Shown here: piece after piece, positions 45,089 through 58,242 of the stretch | Layout: every line of letters begins with the position of its first letter | Numbering within the stretch: position 1 is the stretch's first letter | Assembly: GCA_020634815.1 (NCBI GenBank) | Contig: JACKBA010000006.1 | Span: 62,001 to 126,000, forward strand | Source: Caldilineaceae bacterium | Lineage (GTDB): Bacteria > Chloroflexota > Anaerolineae > Caldilineales > Caldilineaceae | Direction of reading: 5' to 3' | DNA length: 64,000 bases | Translations under genes and position numbers: made by a program | The notes under the pieces: generated by a model | What the model was told of the DNA's origin: nothing | Seen by the model: only the letters and a program-made list of their open reading frames with translations | Databases searched by the model: none

Positions 45089-46864
45089 ATGACAGGAAAA
45101 CTGGGCGTCTACCGCCGGCTCTTCAGCTTTCTGCGCCCCTATCCGCGACAATTCGTCACGGCCTACGTCGCCATGCTCGGTGCGACGCTGCTCAACCTCT
45201 TCGTGCCGCAGATCATCAAGGGCGCCATCGACCGCGGCCTGGAAGAGAATCACCCGGCCGCGCTCTTTGTCGCGGCGGCGCTGATCCTGGGAATTGCGGT
45301 GGTGCGCGGCGGGGCCGGTTTCCTGCAGCGCTACTACGGCGAGTGGATGACCCACCGCGTCGCCTACGACCTGCGCGACACCTACTACATCGCCCTGCAG
45401 GAGCTTCCCTTCAGCTTCTACGATCGCTCGCACACGGGCGATCTCATGAGCCGCGCCACCGGCGACATCGCCGAGACGGAGCGCTTCGCCGGCGTCGGGC
45501 TGCTGGAGTTGACGGGCGTCGTGCTGCTCATCGGCGGCGTCGTGTTTGCCATGTTCTGGGAAAATGTCTACCTGGCGCTGCTGGCGCTGGGCCCCATCGT
45601 CGTGCTGATCTTGCTGGCGCTGCGCTTTGGCGGAATCGTACGGCCCAAGTTCAAGGCCATCCAGGAGCAGATGGGGCTGCTCTCGACGATCATGCAGGAG
45701 AGCATGACGGGGATCAGCGTGGTCAAGGCCTTTGCCCGCGAGCCGCACGAATTCGAGAAGTTCGACCGCGACAGCGACGAGTGGTTTCGCCGGCGCATGG
45801 GCGTCATCCGCACGTGGGGCAACTACTGGCCGCTCTTCACCTTCATCCTGGCCGTGGGCACCTTTCTCATGCTCTGGTTTGGCGGTCCCATGGCCATCGA
45901 GGGGACGATCAGCGTAGGCACGCTCTTCGCCATGATGTCGTACCTGCTCATGCTCAATGCGCCGGCGCAGCAGCTTGGCAACCTGGTCAACCTGGCGGCG
46001 ACCGCGGGCGCCAGCGCGCAGCGCGTCTTCGAGATCATCGACACACCGTCGGAGATCATTGAGGCGCCCGACGCGCTGGAGGTGGAGCACATCGACGGCC
46101 GCGTCACCTTCGAAGACGTTGGCTTTGCCTATCGCAGCAGCGACCGCGTCCTGCACGGCATCAGCTTCGACGTTGCGCCGGGGCAGACGGTGGCGCTCGT
46201 CGGCCCGACCGGCTCCGGCAAGTCGACCATCGTCTCGCTGCTGCCGCGCTTCTACGACCCGTCGGGCGGGCGCGTGCTCATCGACGGCATCGACGTGCGG
46301 CGCATGACGCTGCACAGCCTGCGCAGCCACATCGGCATGGTGCTGCAAGAGCCCTTTCTCTTCAGCAGCACCATCCGCGAGAACATCGCCTATGGCATCG
46401 AGGGTGCGACCGACGAGGAGATCGTGGCGGCGGCGCGCGCGGCCAATGCCCACGACTTCATCATGCGCTTCCCGGAAGGCTACGACACGCGCGTGGGCGA
46501 GCGCGGCGTGACGCTCAGCGGCGGCCAGCGTCAGCGCGTGGCCATCGCCCGCGCCCTGCTCTACGATCCCAGGATCCTGATTCTGGACGACTCGACGAGC
46601 AGCGTCGATACGCAGACGGAGCACCTGATCCAGCAGGCGCTGGCCGCGCTCATGCACAACCGCACGACCTTCATCATTGCCCAGCGCCTGGTGACGCTCA
46701 AGAACGCCGATCGCATCTACGTGCTCGACGGCGGGCGTATCGTCCAGCGCGGCACGCATGACGAACTGCTGGCCGACGACGGCCTCTATCGCACGATCTA
46801 CGAGTTACAGCTCAAGGATCAGGAAGAGTATATGGCCGTCGAGCGGCGGGTGATTGGAGACTGA
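45089..46864 (+). CDS. ABC exporter half-transporter, subunit with degenerate ATP site
   Basis: 591 residues: a six-TM exporter domain (about 20-305) and a nucleotide-binding domain (about 345-575). Walker A 'VGPTGSGKST', Q-loop 'GMVLQEPFLFS' and signature 'TLSGGQRQRVAIARAL' are normal, but Walker B is 'ILILDDSTSSVD' (Asp replaces the catalytic Glu) and the switch is 'IIAQRLVTL' (Gln replaces His). This is the degenerate-site subunit of a heterodimer. AAGGAGG 5 nt before ATG 45089 sets the start; the frame is open from 45005. The next subunit follows after 3 nt. Drug, lipid or peptide export is likely. Confidence 0.93.
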   Translation: MTGKLGVYRRLFSFLRPYPRQFVTAYVAMLGATLLNLFVPQIIKGAIDRGLEENHPAALFVAAALILGIAVVRGGAGFLQRYYGEWMTHRVAYDLRDTYYIALQELPFSFYDRSHTGDLMSRATGDIAETERFAGVGLLELTGVVLLIGGVVFAMFWENVYLALLALGPIVVLILLALRFGGIVRPKFKAIQEQMGLLSTIMQESMTGISVVKAFAREPHEFEKFDRDSDEWFRRRMGVIRTWGNYWPLFTFILAVGTFLMLWFGGPMAIEGTISVGTLFAMMSYLLMLNAPAQQLGNLVNLAATAGASAQRVFEIIDTPSEIIEAPDALEVEHIDGRVTFEDVGFAYRSSDRVLHGISFDVAPGQTVALVGPTGSGKSTIVSLLPRFYDPSGGRVLIDGIDVRRMTLHSLRSHIGMVLQEPFLFSSTIRENIAYGIEGATDEEIVAAARAANAHDFIMRFPEGYDTRVGERGVTLSGGQRQRVAIARALLYDPRILILDDSTSSVDTQTEHLIQQALAALMHNRTTFIIAQRLVTLKNADRIYVLDGGRIVQRGTHDELLADDGLYRTIYELQLKDQEEYMAVERRVIGD

Positions 46865-46867
46865 CAG

Positions 46868-48727
<1,860 letters not shown>

Positions 48728-48772
48728 TGCTGTGCCTGAATTCTGTTGGCAGGTTTGGTGATCTGACGGTGG

Positions 48773-48991
48773 TTAGCTGTCAACCCATTCGCTCGGGTCA
48801 ATATCGGCTTGCTTGAGGATCTTGGCGAGCAGGCTTGCACCGATATCGCCTTGGTGCGGGTTTGGGACGAAAAGTCGCCGCGCTCCTTTCACCATGAACT
48901 GGTGGTTGCCGCCGGAATAGGGACCCTCATATCCGAAGTCGCGCAGTTTGCGGATGAGGTTTTTGCGGCTTATGGGGGAGAGTGGCGGCAT
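48773..48991 (-). CDS. hicA: HicA-type mRNA interferase toxin
   Basis: 72 residues. A small dsRBD-like fold with the catalytic His in 'YSGGNHQFMVKG' (His30), then 'FVPNPHQGDIGASLLAKILK', the typical HicA ending (H..GD(I/L)...LL..IL). It would cleave mRNA during translation. It starts 2 nt after the hicB stop, so antitoxin and toxin are coupled, with the antitoxin first. The final 'DPSEWVDS' is longer than in short HicA. Confidence 0.88.
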   Translation of the reverse strand: MPPLSPISRKNLIRKLRDFGYEGPYSGGNHQFMVKGARRLFVPNPHQGDIGASLLAKILKQADIDPSEWVDS

Positions 48992-48993
48992 GG

Positions 48994-49236
48994 CTACGCA
49001 GCCTTGAGCGAGATTGTCAGCGAATGGCCGTCGATAGGGGGAATGTCATGGCCCATGCGCAAACCGAGTGCGATCCATTCTTCAAGGACGCTTTGCAGAT
49101 TGTCGCGGCATTCCTCAAGCGTGGTAGCGGTGGCAAAGACCCCGTCCAAGCCGGGAATTTCGCCGTAGAACTCGCCATCGTCGAGCAATTCGTAAGTCGC
49201 ACGATGCATGGCGGCCTGGATGTAGGTGGTCAACAT
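48994..49236 (-). CDS. hicB: HicB-type antitoxin (short form)
   Basis: 80 residues. 'ATYELLDDGEFYGEIPGLDG' and 'GVFATATTLEECRDNLQSVL' are the partial-RNase-H HicB fold. There is no C-terminal helix-turn-helix or ribbon-helix-helix domain, so it may bind toxin without repressing its own promoter. GGAGAC lies before ATG. The genes have lower GC than their neighbours, consistent with horizontal gain. 140 nt separate it from the LuxR-type gene. Confidence 0.87.
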   Translation of the reverse strand: MLTTYIQAAMHRATYELLDDGEFYGEIPGLDGVFATATTLEECRDNLQSVLEEWIALGLRMGHDIPPIDGHSLTISLKAA

Positions 49237-49313
49237 GAGTAGTCTCCGAGTGCAGAACCGGTATCATTCACCGCGATACGGACGGTTATGGTCGTGATTT
49301 CTTGCACGGTTGC

Positions 49314-49343
49314 AGTCTACACGCCATTCTACCCTGTCGGCAA
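49314..49343 (-). promoter_or_regulatory. Candidate hicBA promoter
   Basis: Leftward TTGCCG, 18-nt spacer, TAGACT; predicted start near 49307, 70 nt before the hicB ATG. Confidence 0.4.
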
Positions 49344-49376
49344 GTGTCACTGTGAGATCAGGACGAGCGAGGGGCG

Positions 49377-49997
49377 GTGAGCCAAGTCAATGTCCTGATA
49401 GTTGCCGATGACCCGCTGGCGCGGGCGGGGCTGGCGGCGCTGCTGGCCGGCGAGGCGGGCATTGCCGTGGCCGGCCAGAGTGGCAGCGATGCCGATCTCG
49501 GCGCCGCGCTGGATGCCTTCCTGCCCGACGCCGCCGTGTGGGACCTGGGCTGGGAGCCGGCCGGGCGCACCGCCGCGCTGGGCGAATTCACCGCGCAGCA
49601 TGCCACGCCCGTCGTCGCGTTGCTGGCGACCGAGGCGGTGGCCGGCGAGGTACGTGCGGCCGGCGCGCGCGGCCTGCTGGCGCGCACGAGCGACGGCGCC
49701 CAGATCGCCGCGGCGGTGCAGGCTGCCGTGCACGGGCTGCTCGTTTTCGACGATGCGCTGCTGCCCGCCCCGGCGCCTTCGGCCGACGTGGAACTGGTCG
49801 AGCCGCTCTCCGGCCGCGAGCTGGATGTGCTGCGCCACCTGGCCGAAGGGCTCTCCAACAAGGAGATCGCGCGCGCCCTCGACATCAGCGAGCACACCGT
49901 CAAGTTCCACGTCAATGCCATCCTGGGAAAACTGAGCGCGCAGAGCCGCACCGAGGCCGTCGTGCGTGCGACGCGGGCGGGGTTGATCTTGTTGTAG
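49377..49997 (+). CDS. Orphan LuxR/NarL-type response regulator with atypical receiver
   Basis: 206 residues. A receiver-like domain (1-125) is followed by a LuxR helix-turn-helix: 'LSGRELDVLRHLAEGLSNKE' and 'IARALDISEHTVKFHVNAIL', which are complete. In the receiver the acidic pair 'ADDP' and Asp56 in 'AVWDLGWEP' remain, but the usual Lys after the fifth strand is replaced ('GARGLLARTSD'). Phosphorylation control may be lost or altered. The start is GTG with GAGGGGCG upstream. No kinase gene is adjacent. Targets are unknown. Confidence 0.88.
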   Translation: MSQVNVLIVADDPLARAGLAALLAGEAGIAVAGQSGSDADLGAALDAFLPDAAVWDLGWEPAGRTAALGEFTAQHATPVVALLATEAVAGEVRAAGARGLLARTSDGAQIAAAVQAAVHGLLVFDDALLPAPAPSADVELVEPLSGRELDVLRHLAEGLSNKEIARALDISEHTVKFHVNAILGKLSAQSRTEAVVRATRAGLILL

Positions 49998-50012
49998 GAT
50001 GAATAAGGCAAT

Positions 50013-50107
50013 GAGACTTGAGATTGGAGATTGGAGATTGGAAGAAGACAAATCGACATATTACCAATCTCTAATCTCCAATCTCCTATCTCCTATCTCC
50101 TATCTCC
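50013..50107. repeat. Opposed GAGATTG / CAATCTC repeat island
   Basis: Left arm 50013-50041 (GAGATTGGAGATTGGAGATT type) and right arm 50064-50107 (CCAATCTCTAATCTCC and TATCTCC units) are reverse complements around a 22-nt loop. The right arm ends 12 nt before the HAD gene ATG. It may terminate the regulator transcript. Confidence 0.85.
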
Positions 50108-50119
50108 ACAGGGGCCATT

Positions 50120-50776
50120 ATGAACGACATCCACGCAATACTCTTCGACCTCGACGGCGTGATCATCGACTCGGAAGCGATGCACAACGCGGCGGTGGCA
50201 CAGGCGGTGGCTGCGCACGGGGTAGCGCTGCCTGAATCGCTTTTCGACGAGTTCATGGGCATCCCCGACGAGCAACTGCTTGAGCACATCAACCGCACCT
50301 ACCTCGGCGGGCGCTTTGGTGTGGCGGAGTTGCTGGCCGAGAAACAGGTCGCCTATCTGGCCGTGGCCGATCAACTCCGGGCCATCCCCGGCGCGGTGGA
50401 ATTCATCCGCGCGACCCGCCCCTACTTCCATGGCTTTGCCGTGGCGACGTCGTCGCTGCGCAGCAACCAGGTGCTGGCCTTTGACCGCTTCGACCTGCAC
50501 GATTGCTTCGACGCCGTGGTCACCGCCGAGGACGTCGCGCGTACCAAGCCCGACCCCGAACCCTATCGCCGCGCGGCGGAGCGGCTTGGGATTCCGGCCG
50601 CCGCCTGCGTCGTCATCGAGGACTCGGTCAACGGCATCCTTGCTGGCAAGGGCGCCGGCTGCCGCGTGATCGGAATCACTACCACCTACCCCGCCGCGAC
50701 ATTAGCCGCCGCCGGCGCCGATGCCGTCTGCACCACCTTCGACGAAATCCGGGCGATCCTGCTTCCCGACCGCTAA
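50120..50776 (+). CDS. HAD-superfamily phosphatase/phosphoglucomutase-like (PgmB type)
   Basis: 218 residues. HAD motif I 'AILFDLDGVIIDSE' (nucleophile and acid Asp), motif II 'VATSS', motif III Lys in 'EDVARTKPDPEPYRRAAERL' and motif IV 'CVVIEDSVNGILAGKGAG'. The helical cap after motif I is subclass I. It resembles beta-phosphoglucomutase and 2-deoxyglucose-6-phosphatase; sequence alone does not decide. AGGGGCC lies before ATG. It is flanked on both sides by CAATCTCC-type repeats. Confidence 0.9.
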   Translation: MNDIHAILFDLDGVIIDSEAMHNAAVAQAVAAHGVALPESLFDEFMGIPDEQLLEHINRTYLGGRFGVAELLAEKQVAYLAVADQLRAIPGAVEFIRATRPYFHGFAVATSSLRSNQVLAFDRFDLHDCFDAVVTAEDVARTKPDPEPYRRAAERLGIPAAACVVIEDSVNGILAGKGAGCRVIGITTTYPAATLAAAGADAVCTTFDEIRAILLPDR

Positions 50777-50784
50777 CCCGCCGG

Positions 50785-50816
50785 CCAATCTCCAATCTCC
50801 TAATCTCCAATCTCCC
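50785..50816. repeat. CAATCTCC repeat array after the HAD gene
   Basis: About four CCAATCTCC/TAATCTCC units, same family as 50064-50107 and same orientation. The rest of the 304-bp gap before the penicillin-binding protein gene (50817-51080) is GC-rich sequence in which I see no gene, promoter or terminator. Confidence 0.8.
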
Positions 50817-51080
50817 ACTCTCTCCCCCAACCAATCCCCCCTCCCGCGGAACGCCCACCCCCCGGCCGGCGTTATCAGCGTGAACCGGCGCGCACCCGCC
50901 GCCGGCTCGGCTGATGCACCGCTGTCCCGGCCTGCGCTTCTACCGCGCCGCCGCCCGTTTTCGCCCGCACGGACCGGCAGCCACGCACCAGCACCGCACC
51001 GAGGATTCACCGGCGCGGGCGGCTGCATTCCACACCGGCGCCGGCGCCAGGACGAACACGACACAGGGACAGGTGGCCAG

Positions 51081-54149
<3,069 letters not shown>

Positions 54150-54161
54150 CAAGGACGGAAT

Positions 54162-54277
54162 GGGTCAATGGTCAATGGTCAACGGTCAATGACCAATGGC
54201 TGGCGGGCAACGAAATGCCGCCCCTCACTCCTGTTCCATTGACAATTGACCGTTGACCATTGACCGTTAACAATTGG
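54162..54277. repeat. Opposed TGGTCAA / TTGACCA repeat island
   Basis: Left arm 54162-54193 (GGTCAATGGTCAATGGTCAA type) and right arm 54236-54277 (ATTGACCGTTGACCATTGAC type) share a 21-bp perfect inverted match. It lies between the PBP stop and the next gene and can act as a terminator-like hairpin. Same family as 23160-23195. Confidence 0.85.
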
Positions 54278-54319
54278 CTCACCTCTTCTTCATATTGCGG
54301 TGACTTATCCTGGATGCGC

Positions 54320-54325
54320 TATACT
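54320..54325 (+). promoter_or_regulatory. -10 element for a probably leaderless transcript
   Basis: TATACT ends 8 nt before the ATG at 54334; TTGCGG lies 19 nt upstream. No Shine-Dalgarno precedes the ATG. Confidence 0.45.
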
Positions 54326-54333
54326 CGAGGACT

Positions 54334-55674
54334 ATGAAGAGCAATACGGTGCGGACTCGTGCGCTGTTGATCATACTAGGTGTGGTCGTGCTCGCGCTGG
54401 CCATCGGCGGGGAGCGGGCGCAGCGCGCATTGGCCGGGCTCGAGACGCCGGACGCCGCCTTTCAGTCCCCCTTCGACACGCCGACGCTCTTCCCGACGGC
54501 GACGCCCTTCTTCTTCACGCCCTTCCCGCCTGGACCGCCCGTGACTTCGCCGACGCCGACGCTGGATTTCAGCGTGGTCAACAAGATCACCAATCCGCAG
54601 GATGGCGATGCGGTGGCGGGTTTCGCCATCATTGAGGGCAGCACCATCATCGACGACTTCGTGCGTTATGACGTGCACTACGCGGTGACCGGCTCCGAGA
54701 ACTGGCAGTGGCTGGCGACGAGTCGCAACGCTGTGCGCAATGGCGTGGTGCATGTGCTCAACACCTACCAGTTGCCCGACGGTCGCTATGACCTGCGCGT
54801 GCGCGCCATCGCGCGCGATGGCGACTACACGGAGGCAATCGTGCGCCGGCTGGAGGTTCGCAACGCCATGCCGCCCACGGTCACGCCGGTCGTGGATGCC
54901 TTCGGCACCCTGCAACCCGCTTCGCCGCTGCTCATCTTCCCGACGCCGTCGCCCACCGTCACGCCGACGCCCCGTTTCCGCAGCTACGTGCCGAACTCGC
55001 AGGGTATCTTCGAACCGCAGAGCGGCGATGTCATCCGCGGCCAGGTGCCGGTGGTCGGCACGGTCAACGGCAAGACGGCGCTGAATCCGTTTGACCGGTA
55101 CGAGCTATACATCACCCCTAGCGGGCTGGAGGAGTGGAGCTGGCTCTACACGAGCAGCGAGCAGTTCTGGCAGTCGCAGATCTACACGCTCGACACGACC
55201 CAACTGGCCGACGGCTTCTACGATCTGCGCCTGCGCATCGTTTACCGTGACAGCAATTACGACGAATACTATGTGACACGGCTACGCGTGGATAACGCCC
55301 GCCAGGCGGCGGCCATCCATCCAACCGCCACGCGTACTGCGGCCAAGACGCCGGGCCTCTACTTCCCGTTCGACGATATCCGCGTCACCGGCGTGGTCGA
55401 TTTTGTGGGCACGACCGCCGTACCGAAGCTGCTACGCTGGGAGATCTACTGGTCGCCGGCCGGCGCGGGGGAGTGGAAGTTCCTCTTCAGCGACACCAAG
55501 CCGGTCGTCAACGGCTATCTCGCCCGCCTGGACCTGGGGTTGCTGCCGGAGGGTGCGTATGATTTCCGTCTGCGAATTGTCCGACAAGACTATACCTATT
55601 CGGACTACTATGTTCAGAACGTCGTGGCGATTCCGCCTACGCCCACGCCTGTCCCGGTTCCGCCGTTTCCCTAA
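54334..55674 (+). CDS. Exported protein with three repeats of an unassigned beta domain
   Basis: 446 residues. An N-terminal TM/signal segment ('ALLIILGVVVLALAIGG') precedes three homologous domains of about 90 residues (around 85-180, 220-320, 340-435). Each has a start like 'I..P..GD.V.G' and a core like 'YELYITPSGLEEWSWLYTSS', then 'LADGFYDLRLRIVYRDSNYD'. They are joined by Pro/Thr linkers ('PTPSPTVTPTPRF', 'PPTPTPVPVPPFP'), a style common in Chloroflexota envelope proteins. The domain looks like an Ig-like sandwich. Function unknown; an envelope or adhesion role is likely. It follows the PBP gene. Confidence 0.75.
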   Translation: MKSNTVRTRALLIILGVVVLALAIGGERAQRALAGLETPDAAFQSPFDTPTLFPTATPFFFTPFPPGPPVTSPTPTLDFSVVNKITNPQDGDAVAGFAIIEGSTIIDDFVRYDVHYAVTGSENWQWLATSRNAVRNGVVHVLNTYQLPDGRYDLRVRAIARDGDYTEAIVRRLEVRNAMPPTVTPVVDAFGTLQPASPLLIFPTPSPTVTPTPRFRSYVPNSQGIFEPQSGDVIRGQVPVVGTVNGKTALNPFDRYELYITPSGLEEWSWLYTSSEQFWQSQIYTLDTTQLADGFYDLRLRIVYRDSNYDEYYVTRLRVDNARQAAAIHPTATRTAAKTPGLYFPFDDIRVTGVVDFVGTTAVPKLLRWEIYWSPAGAGEWKFLFSDTKPVVNGYLARLDLGLLPEGAYDFRLRIVRQDYTYSDYYVQNVVAIPPTPTPVPVPPFP

Positions 55675-55799
55675 AGTGTAGCGCCGGGAGAGCGGGCTGT
55701 GGCACCCCGCGGCGTTTGTAGACAGTTCGTATGCTCGAGGCAATCGAGATGGAAAGGCGGCTTACGCGGGATTTTGAACAGGTGACATCGGAGAAACTT

Positions 55800-55828
55800 T
55801 TGGCAGGTCAGACAGGCAGATGTATAAT
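55800..55828 (+). promoter_or_regulatory. Promoter of the LysM-fasciclin gene, with a 190-nt leader
   Basis: TTGGCA, 17-nt spacer, TATAAT; predicted start near 55835. The leader to ATG 56023 is about 190 nt and holds hairpins, including GTGAGCG/CGCTCAC (55899-55926) and CAGCC/GGCTG (55850-55886). No known riboswitch is recognised. The rest of the 348-bp gap has only a weak hairpin GCGGG/CCCGC near 55697, after the previous gene. Confidence 0.6.
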
Positions 55829-56022
55829 GTACCAATTGCGCTGAAGGTGTGCAGCCCGTCAAGTTGACGGATCCTGCCGGCTGGCGCAAGCGTATATGCG
55901 GTGAGCGGCCACATGGGTTCGCTCACGTGCGATGGAACACGTTTTTTCGTTGCGGTGGTCCTGTTTACAAACAGCAACACAACGTCGCAACCCTGTATAT
56001 TTCGGTCATGTGGAGGTTATCT

Positions 56023-57990
56023 ATGACCCAAACAAAATGGCACCGATTTTTGACCGGCGCGCTCGTCGCAGCGCTGCTCCTTACCACCTTTGCCCCGGTC
56101 GCAATGGCCGCCGAGCAGGCGCAGCCTGCCGCTCAGGTCAGTGCATCAGAGGTCAAGGGCACCATCACCGGCGGCCAGTTCGCCAAGATCTGGCTGGGCC
56201 TGACACCGGAGAACCCGGGTACGGTCACGCTCACGGCGGTGTGGGACCGCGCCAATCCGGAAGAGAATGGCGTCGGCTTCTACGTGCTGAACGAGAACAA
56301 CTTGTCGGCGGTACTTGCCGGCCAGCGGATTCAGGACAACAACATTGCGTCCGGTAGCACCAACTTCTTCCTGAACGGCCCGGACAACCAGCAGGGCGCT
56401 TCGTTCCGCGCGACCGGTCCGGCCTACACCGTTGTCGTCTACAACGACTCGGCGTCGGACGCCAACTTCACGCTGACCGCCAGCAACGCCGTCATCACCG
56501 ATGACAGCGGGCAGGTGACTTCCGAAGGCGCGATGATGGAGGACGAAGAGGCGACCCCGGAAGCCACGGAAGCTGCCGAAGAAGCACCGGCTGCCGATGC
56601 AACGGTTGCCGCTACGGCTGAGGCCACCGAGGCCGCTGCCGAAGCGACTGCCACGCCGGCCGCCGCGACGACGGTTGTCGCCGCCGGCCCGTACCGCGGC
56701 GAGAGCGTCGAAGGCGAGCTTGCCGAGCAGTATGCACAGCACTTCCTGGGTCTCGAGCCGTCGCAGCGCGATGGGGAAATCACCCTGCGCCTGACTTTCG
56801 ACCCGCGTGACAACCAGGAACTGGCGCGCCGCCTGAGCTTCTGGGTCCTGGACGACCAGGGCTTCAAGCGCTACCAGGCTGGTGAAAACGCCGGCGATGT
56901 GGCCGTGGCTGCGGGCAACCGCGTCAGCGCCCCGGGCGAAGAGAACGTGCGCTCGGCCAGCTTCACTTCCTCCGGCTTTGGCCCGTACACGGTCATCGTC
57001 TACAACAACTCGCGCGTTCCGGCCACCTACGAACTGGGTGTGACCGGCGGCCTGTTGGTCGATGACTCGATGCAGACCATCACCGCCAAGGAATCGACGA
57101 CGGGCACCGTCTCCGTAGCCGCCACGACGGCCACGACCGGCACCACTGCGGCTGCCACGACGACGACTACCACGACGACGACCGAATCGACCGGCGTTGC
57201 CGGCGAGCCCGGTGGCACCTATACCGTACAGTCCGGCGATACGCTGGCGATCATTGCCCGCGACATCTACGGCGACTTCCGCCTGTACGAGCAGCTCTGC
57301 GCCTACAACAACATCGCCGACTGCAACGTCATCGAGGTCGGCCAGGTCATCAACCTGCCCACCGCCGAGGAGATCGGCGCCGAGGCGACCACGCCGGCCG
57401 CCGCGGCTACGCCCGCAGCGACCGCTGAGGCCACACCGGCTGCCACCGCTACGGTGACGGCAACGGCTGCGACGACCGCCACCACGGCCGTGACCTCGAC
57501 GGGCAGCGTCACGTCGACCGGCACGACCACGTCGACCGCGCGCACCACCACGGGTGGCAGCAGCACGACGTCGGCTGCCGGCACCATCGCCGAAGTCGCC
57601 GCCAGCAACCCGAACTTCTCGATTCTGGCCTCCGCGCTGGAAGCGACGGGTCTGGATGCCACGCTGGGCAGCGGCGAGTACACGGTCTTTGCGCCGACCG
57701 ATGCTGCCTTCAACGAACTGCTGGCGACGACAGGTCTTACCGCCGACCAACTGTTGCAGGCCAAGGAACTCACGCAGATCCTGCAATACCACGTCGTGAG
57801 CGGCCAGGTCGAATCCGGTGACATCACCAACGGCCAGCGTGCCACGACCGTGCAGGGCCAGCCGGTGACCTTCGAGGTCAAGGACGGCAGTGTCTACGTC
57901 AATGGCGCCAAGGTGACCATTGCCGACATTCCGGCCAGCAATGGCGTCATCCACGCCATCAGTGCTGTGATTCTGCCGCCGGCCCAGTAA
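56023..57990 (+). CDS. Exported LysM-fasciclin protein
   Basis: 655 residues. A signal peptide ('FLTGALVAALLLTTFAPVAMA') is followed by two homologous beta domains (about 45-175 and 225-345: 'YTVVVYNDSASDANFTLTAS', 'YTVIVYNNSRVPATYELGVT'), each followed by an Ala/Thr-rich linker. A LysM domain follows ('YTVQSGDTLAIIARDIYGDF', about 402-446), then a second Thr/Ala linker and a C-terminal fasciclin (FAS1) domain ('IAEVAASNPNFSILASALEA', 'YTVFAPTDAAFNELLATTGL', 'VIHAISAVILPPAQ'). LysM binds peptidoglycan and FAS1 mediates adhesion, so it is probably a cell-surface adhesion protein. GGAGG lies 6 nt before ATG. Confidence 0.9.
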   Translation: MTQTKWHRFLTGALVAALLLTTFAPVAMAAEQAQPAAQVSASEVKGTITGGQFAKIWLGLTPENPGTVTLTAVWDRANPEENGVGFYVLNENNLSAVLAGQRIQDNNIASGSTNFFLNGPDNQQGASFRATGPAYTVVVYNDSASDANFTLTASNAVITDDSGQVTSEGAMMEDEEATPEATEAAEEAPAADATVAATAEATEAAAEATATPAAATTVVAAGPYRGESVEGELAEQYAQHFLGLEPSQRDGEITLRLTFDPRDNQELARRLSFWVLDDQGFKRYQAGENAGDVAVAAGNRVSAPGEENVRSASFTSSGFGPYTVIVYNNSRVPATYELGVTGGLLVDDSMQTITAKESTTGTVSVAATTATTGTTAAATTTTTTTTTESTGVAGEPGGTYTVQSGDTLAIIARDIYGDFRLYEQLCAYNNIADCNVIEVGQVINLPTAEEIGAEATTPAAAATPAATAEATPAATATVTATAATTATTAVTSTGSVTSTGTTTSTARTTTGGSSTTSAAGTIAEVAASNPNFSILASALEATGLDATLGSGEYTVFAPTDAAFNELLATTGLTADQLLQAKELTQILQYHVVSGQVESGDITNGQRATTVQGQPVTFEVKDGSVYVNGAKVTIADIPASNGVIHAISAVILPPAQ

Positions 57991-58105
57991 GCTGAGGGTT
58001 TTGGCCCTTCACGGGCACGAGCGCATGGCGCCACAAGGGCGTGGCCGTCACAAGCGCCCGATCGTAGGTTGCCCCAGCCAGATCGGAGATATAGGGAGTA
58101 CAGAG

Positions 58106-58137
58106 TGGGGTCGAGCATTCGCTCGGCCCCATTTTCT
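58106..58137 (+). terminator. Terminator after the LysM-fasciclin gene
   Basis: TGGGGTCGAGC (58106-58116), loop ATTC, GCTCGGCCCCA (58121-58131), then TTTTCTT. The stem has 10 pairs plus one T-G. The 115 nt between the stop and the hairpin hold no gene. Confidence 0.75.
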
Positions 58138-58206
58138 TGCCCGCTTGCTCTAGCGTGCGTGGCTGTGCCGCCGGCGCGTTTCTGCGCTTCTCCCGCCTTT
58201 TGTCGG

Positions 58207-58235
58207 TTGGGACAGCCGCACATATGTGCTATCAT
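58207..58235 (+). promoter_or_regulatory. Promoter of the helicase gene (leaderless arrangement)
   Basis: TTGGGA, 17-nt spacer, TATCAT ending 7 nt before ATG 58243, so the start point falls at the start codon. No Shine-Dalgarno is present. Confidence 0.55.
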
Positions 58236-58242
58236 TTTCACC

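Noticed and set aside
44650..45090. A 146-codon leftward frame over the candidate RNA
   Set aside because: It covers promoter, RNA hairpins and terminator, has no ribosome site and shows no domain.
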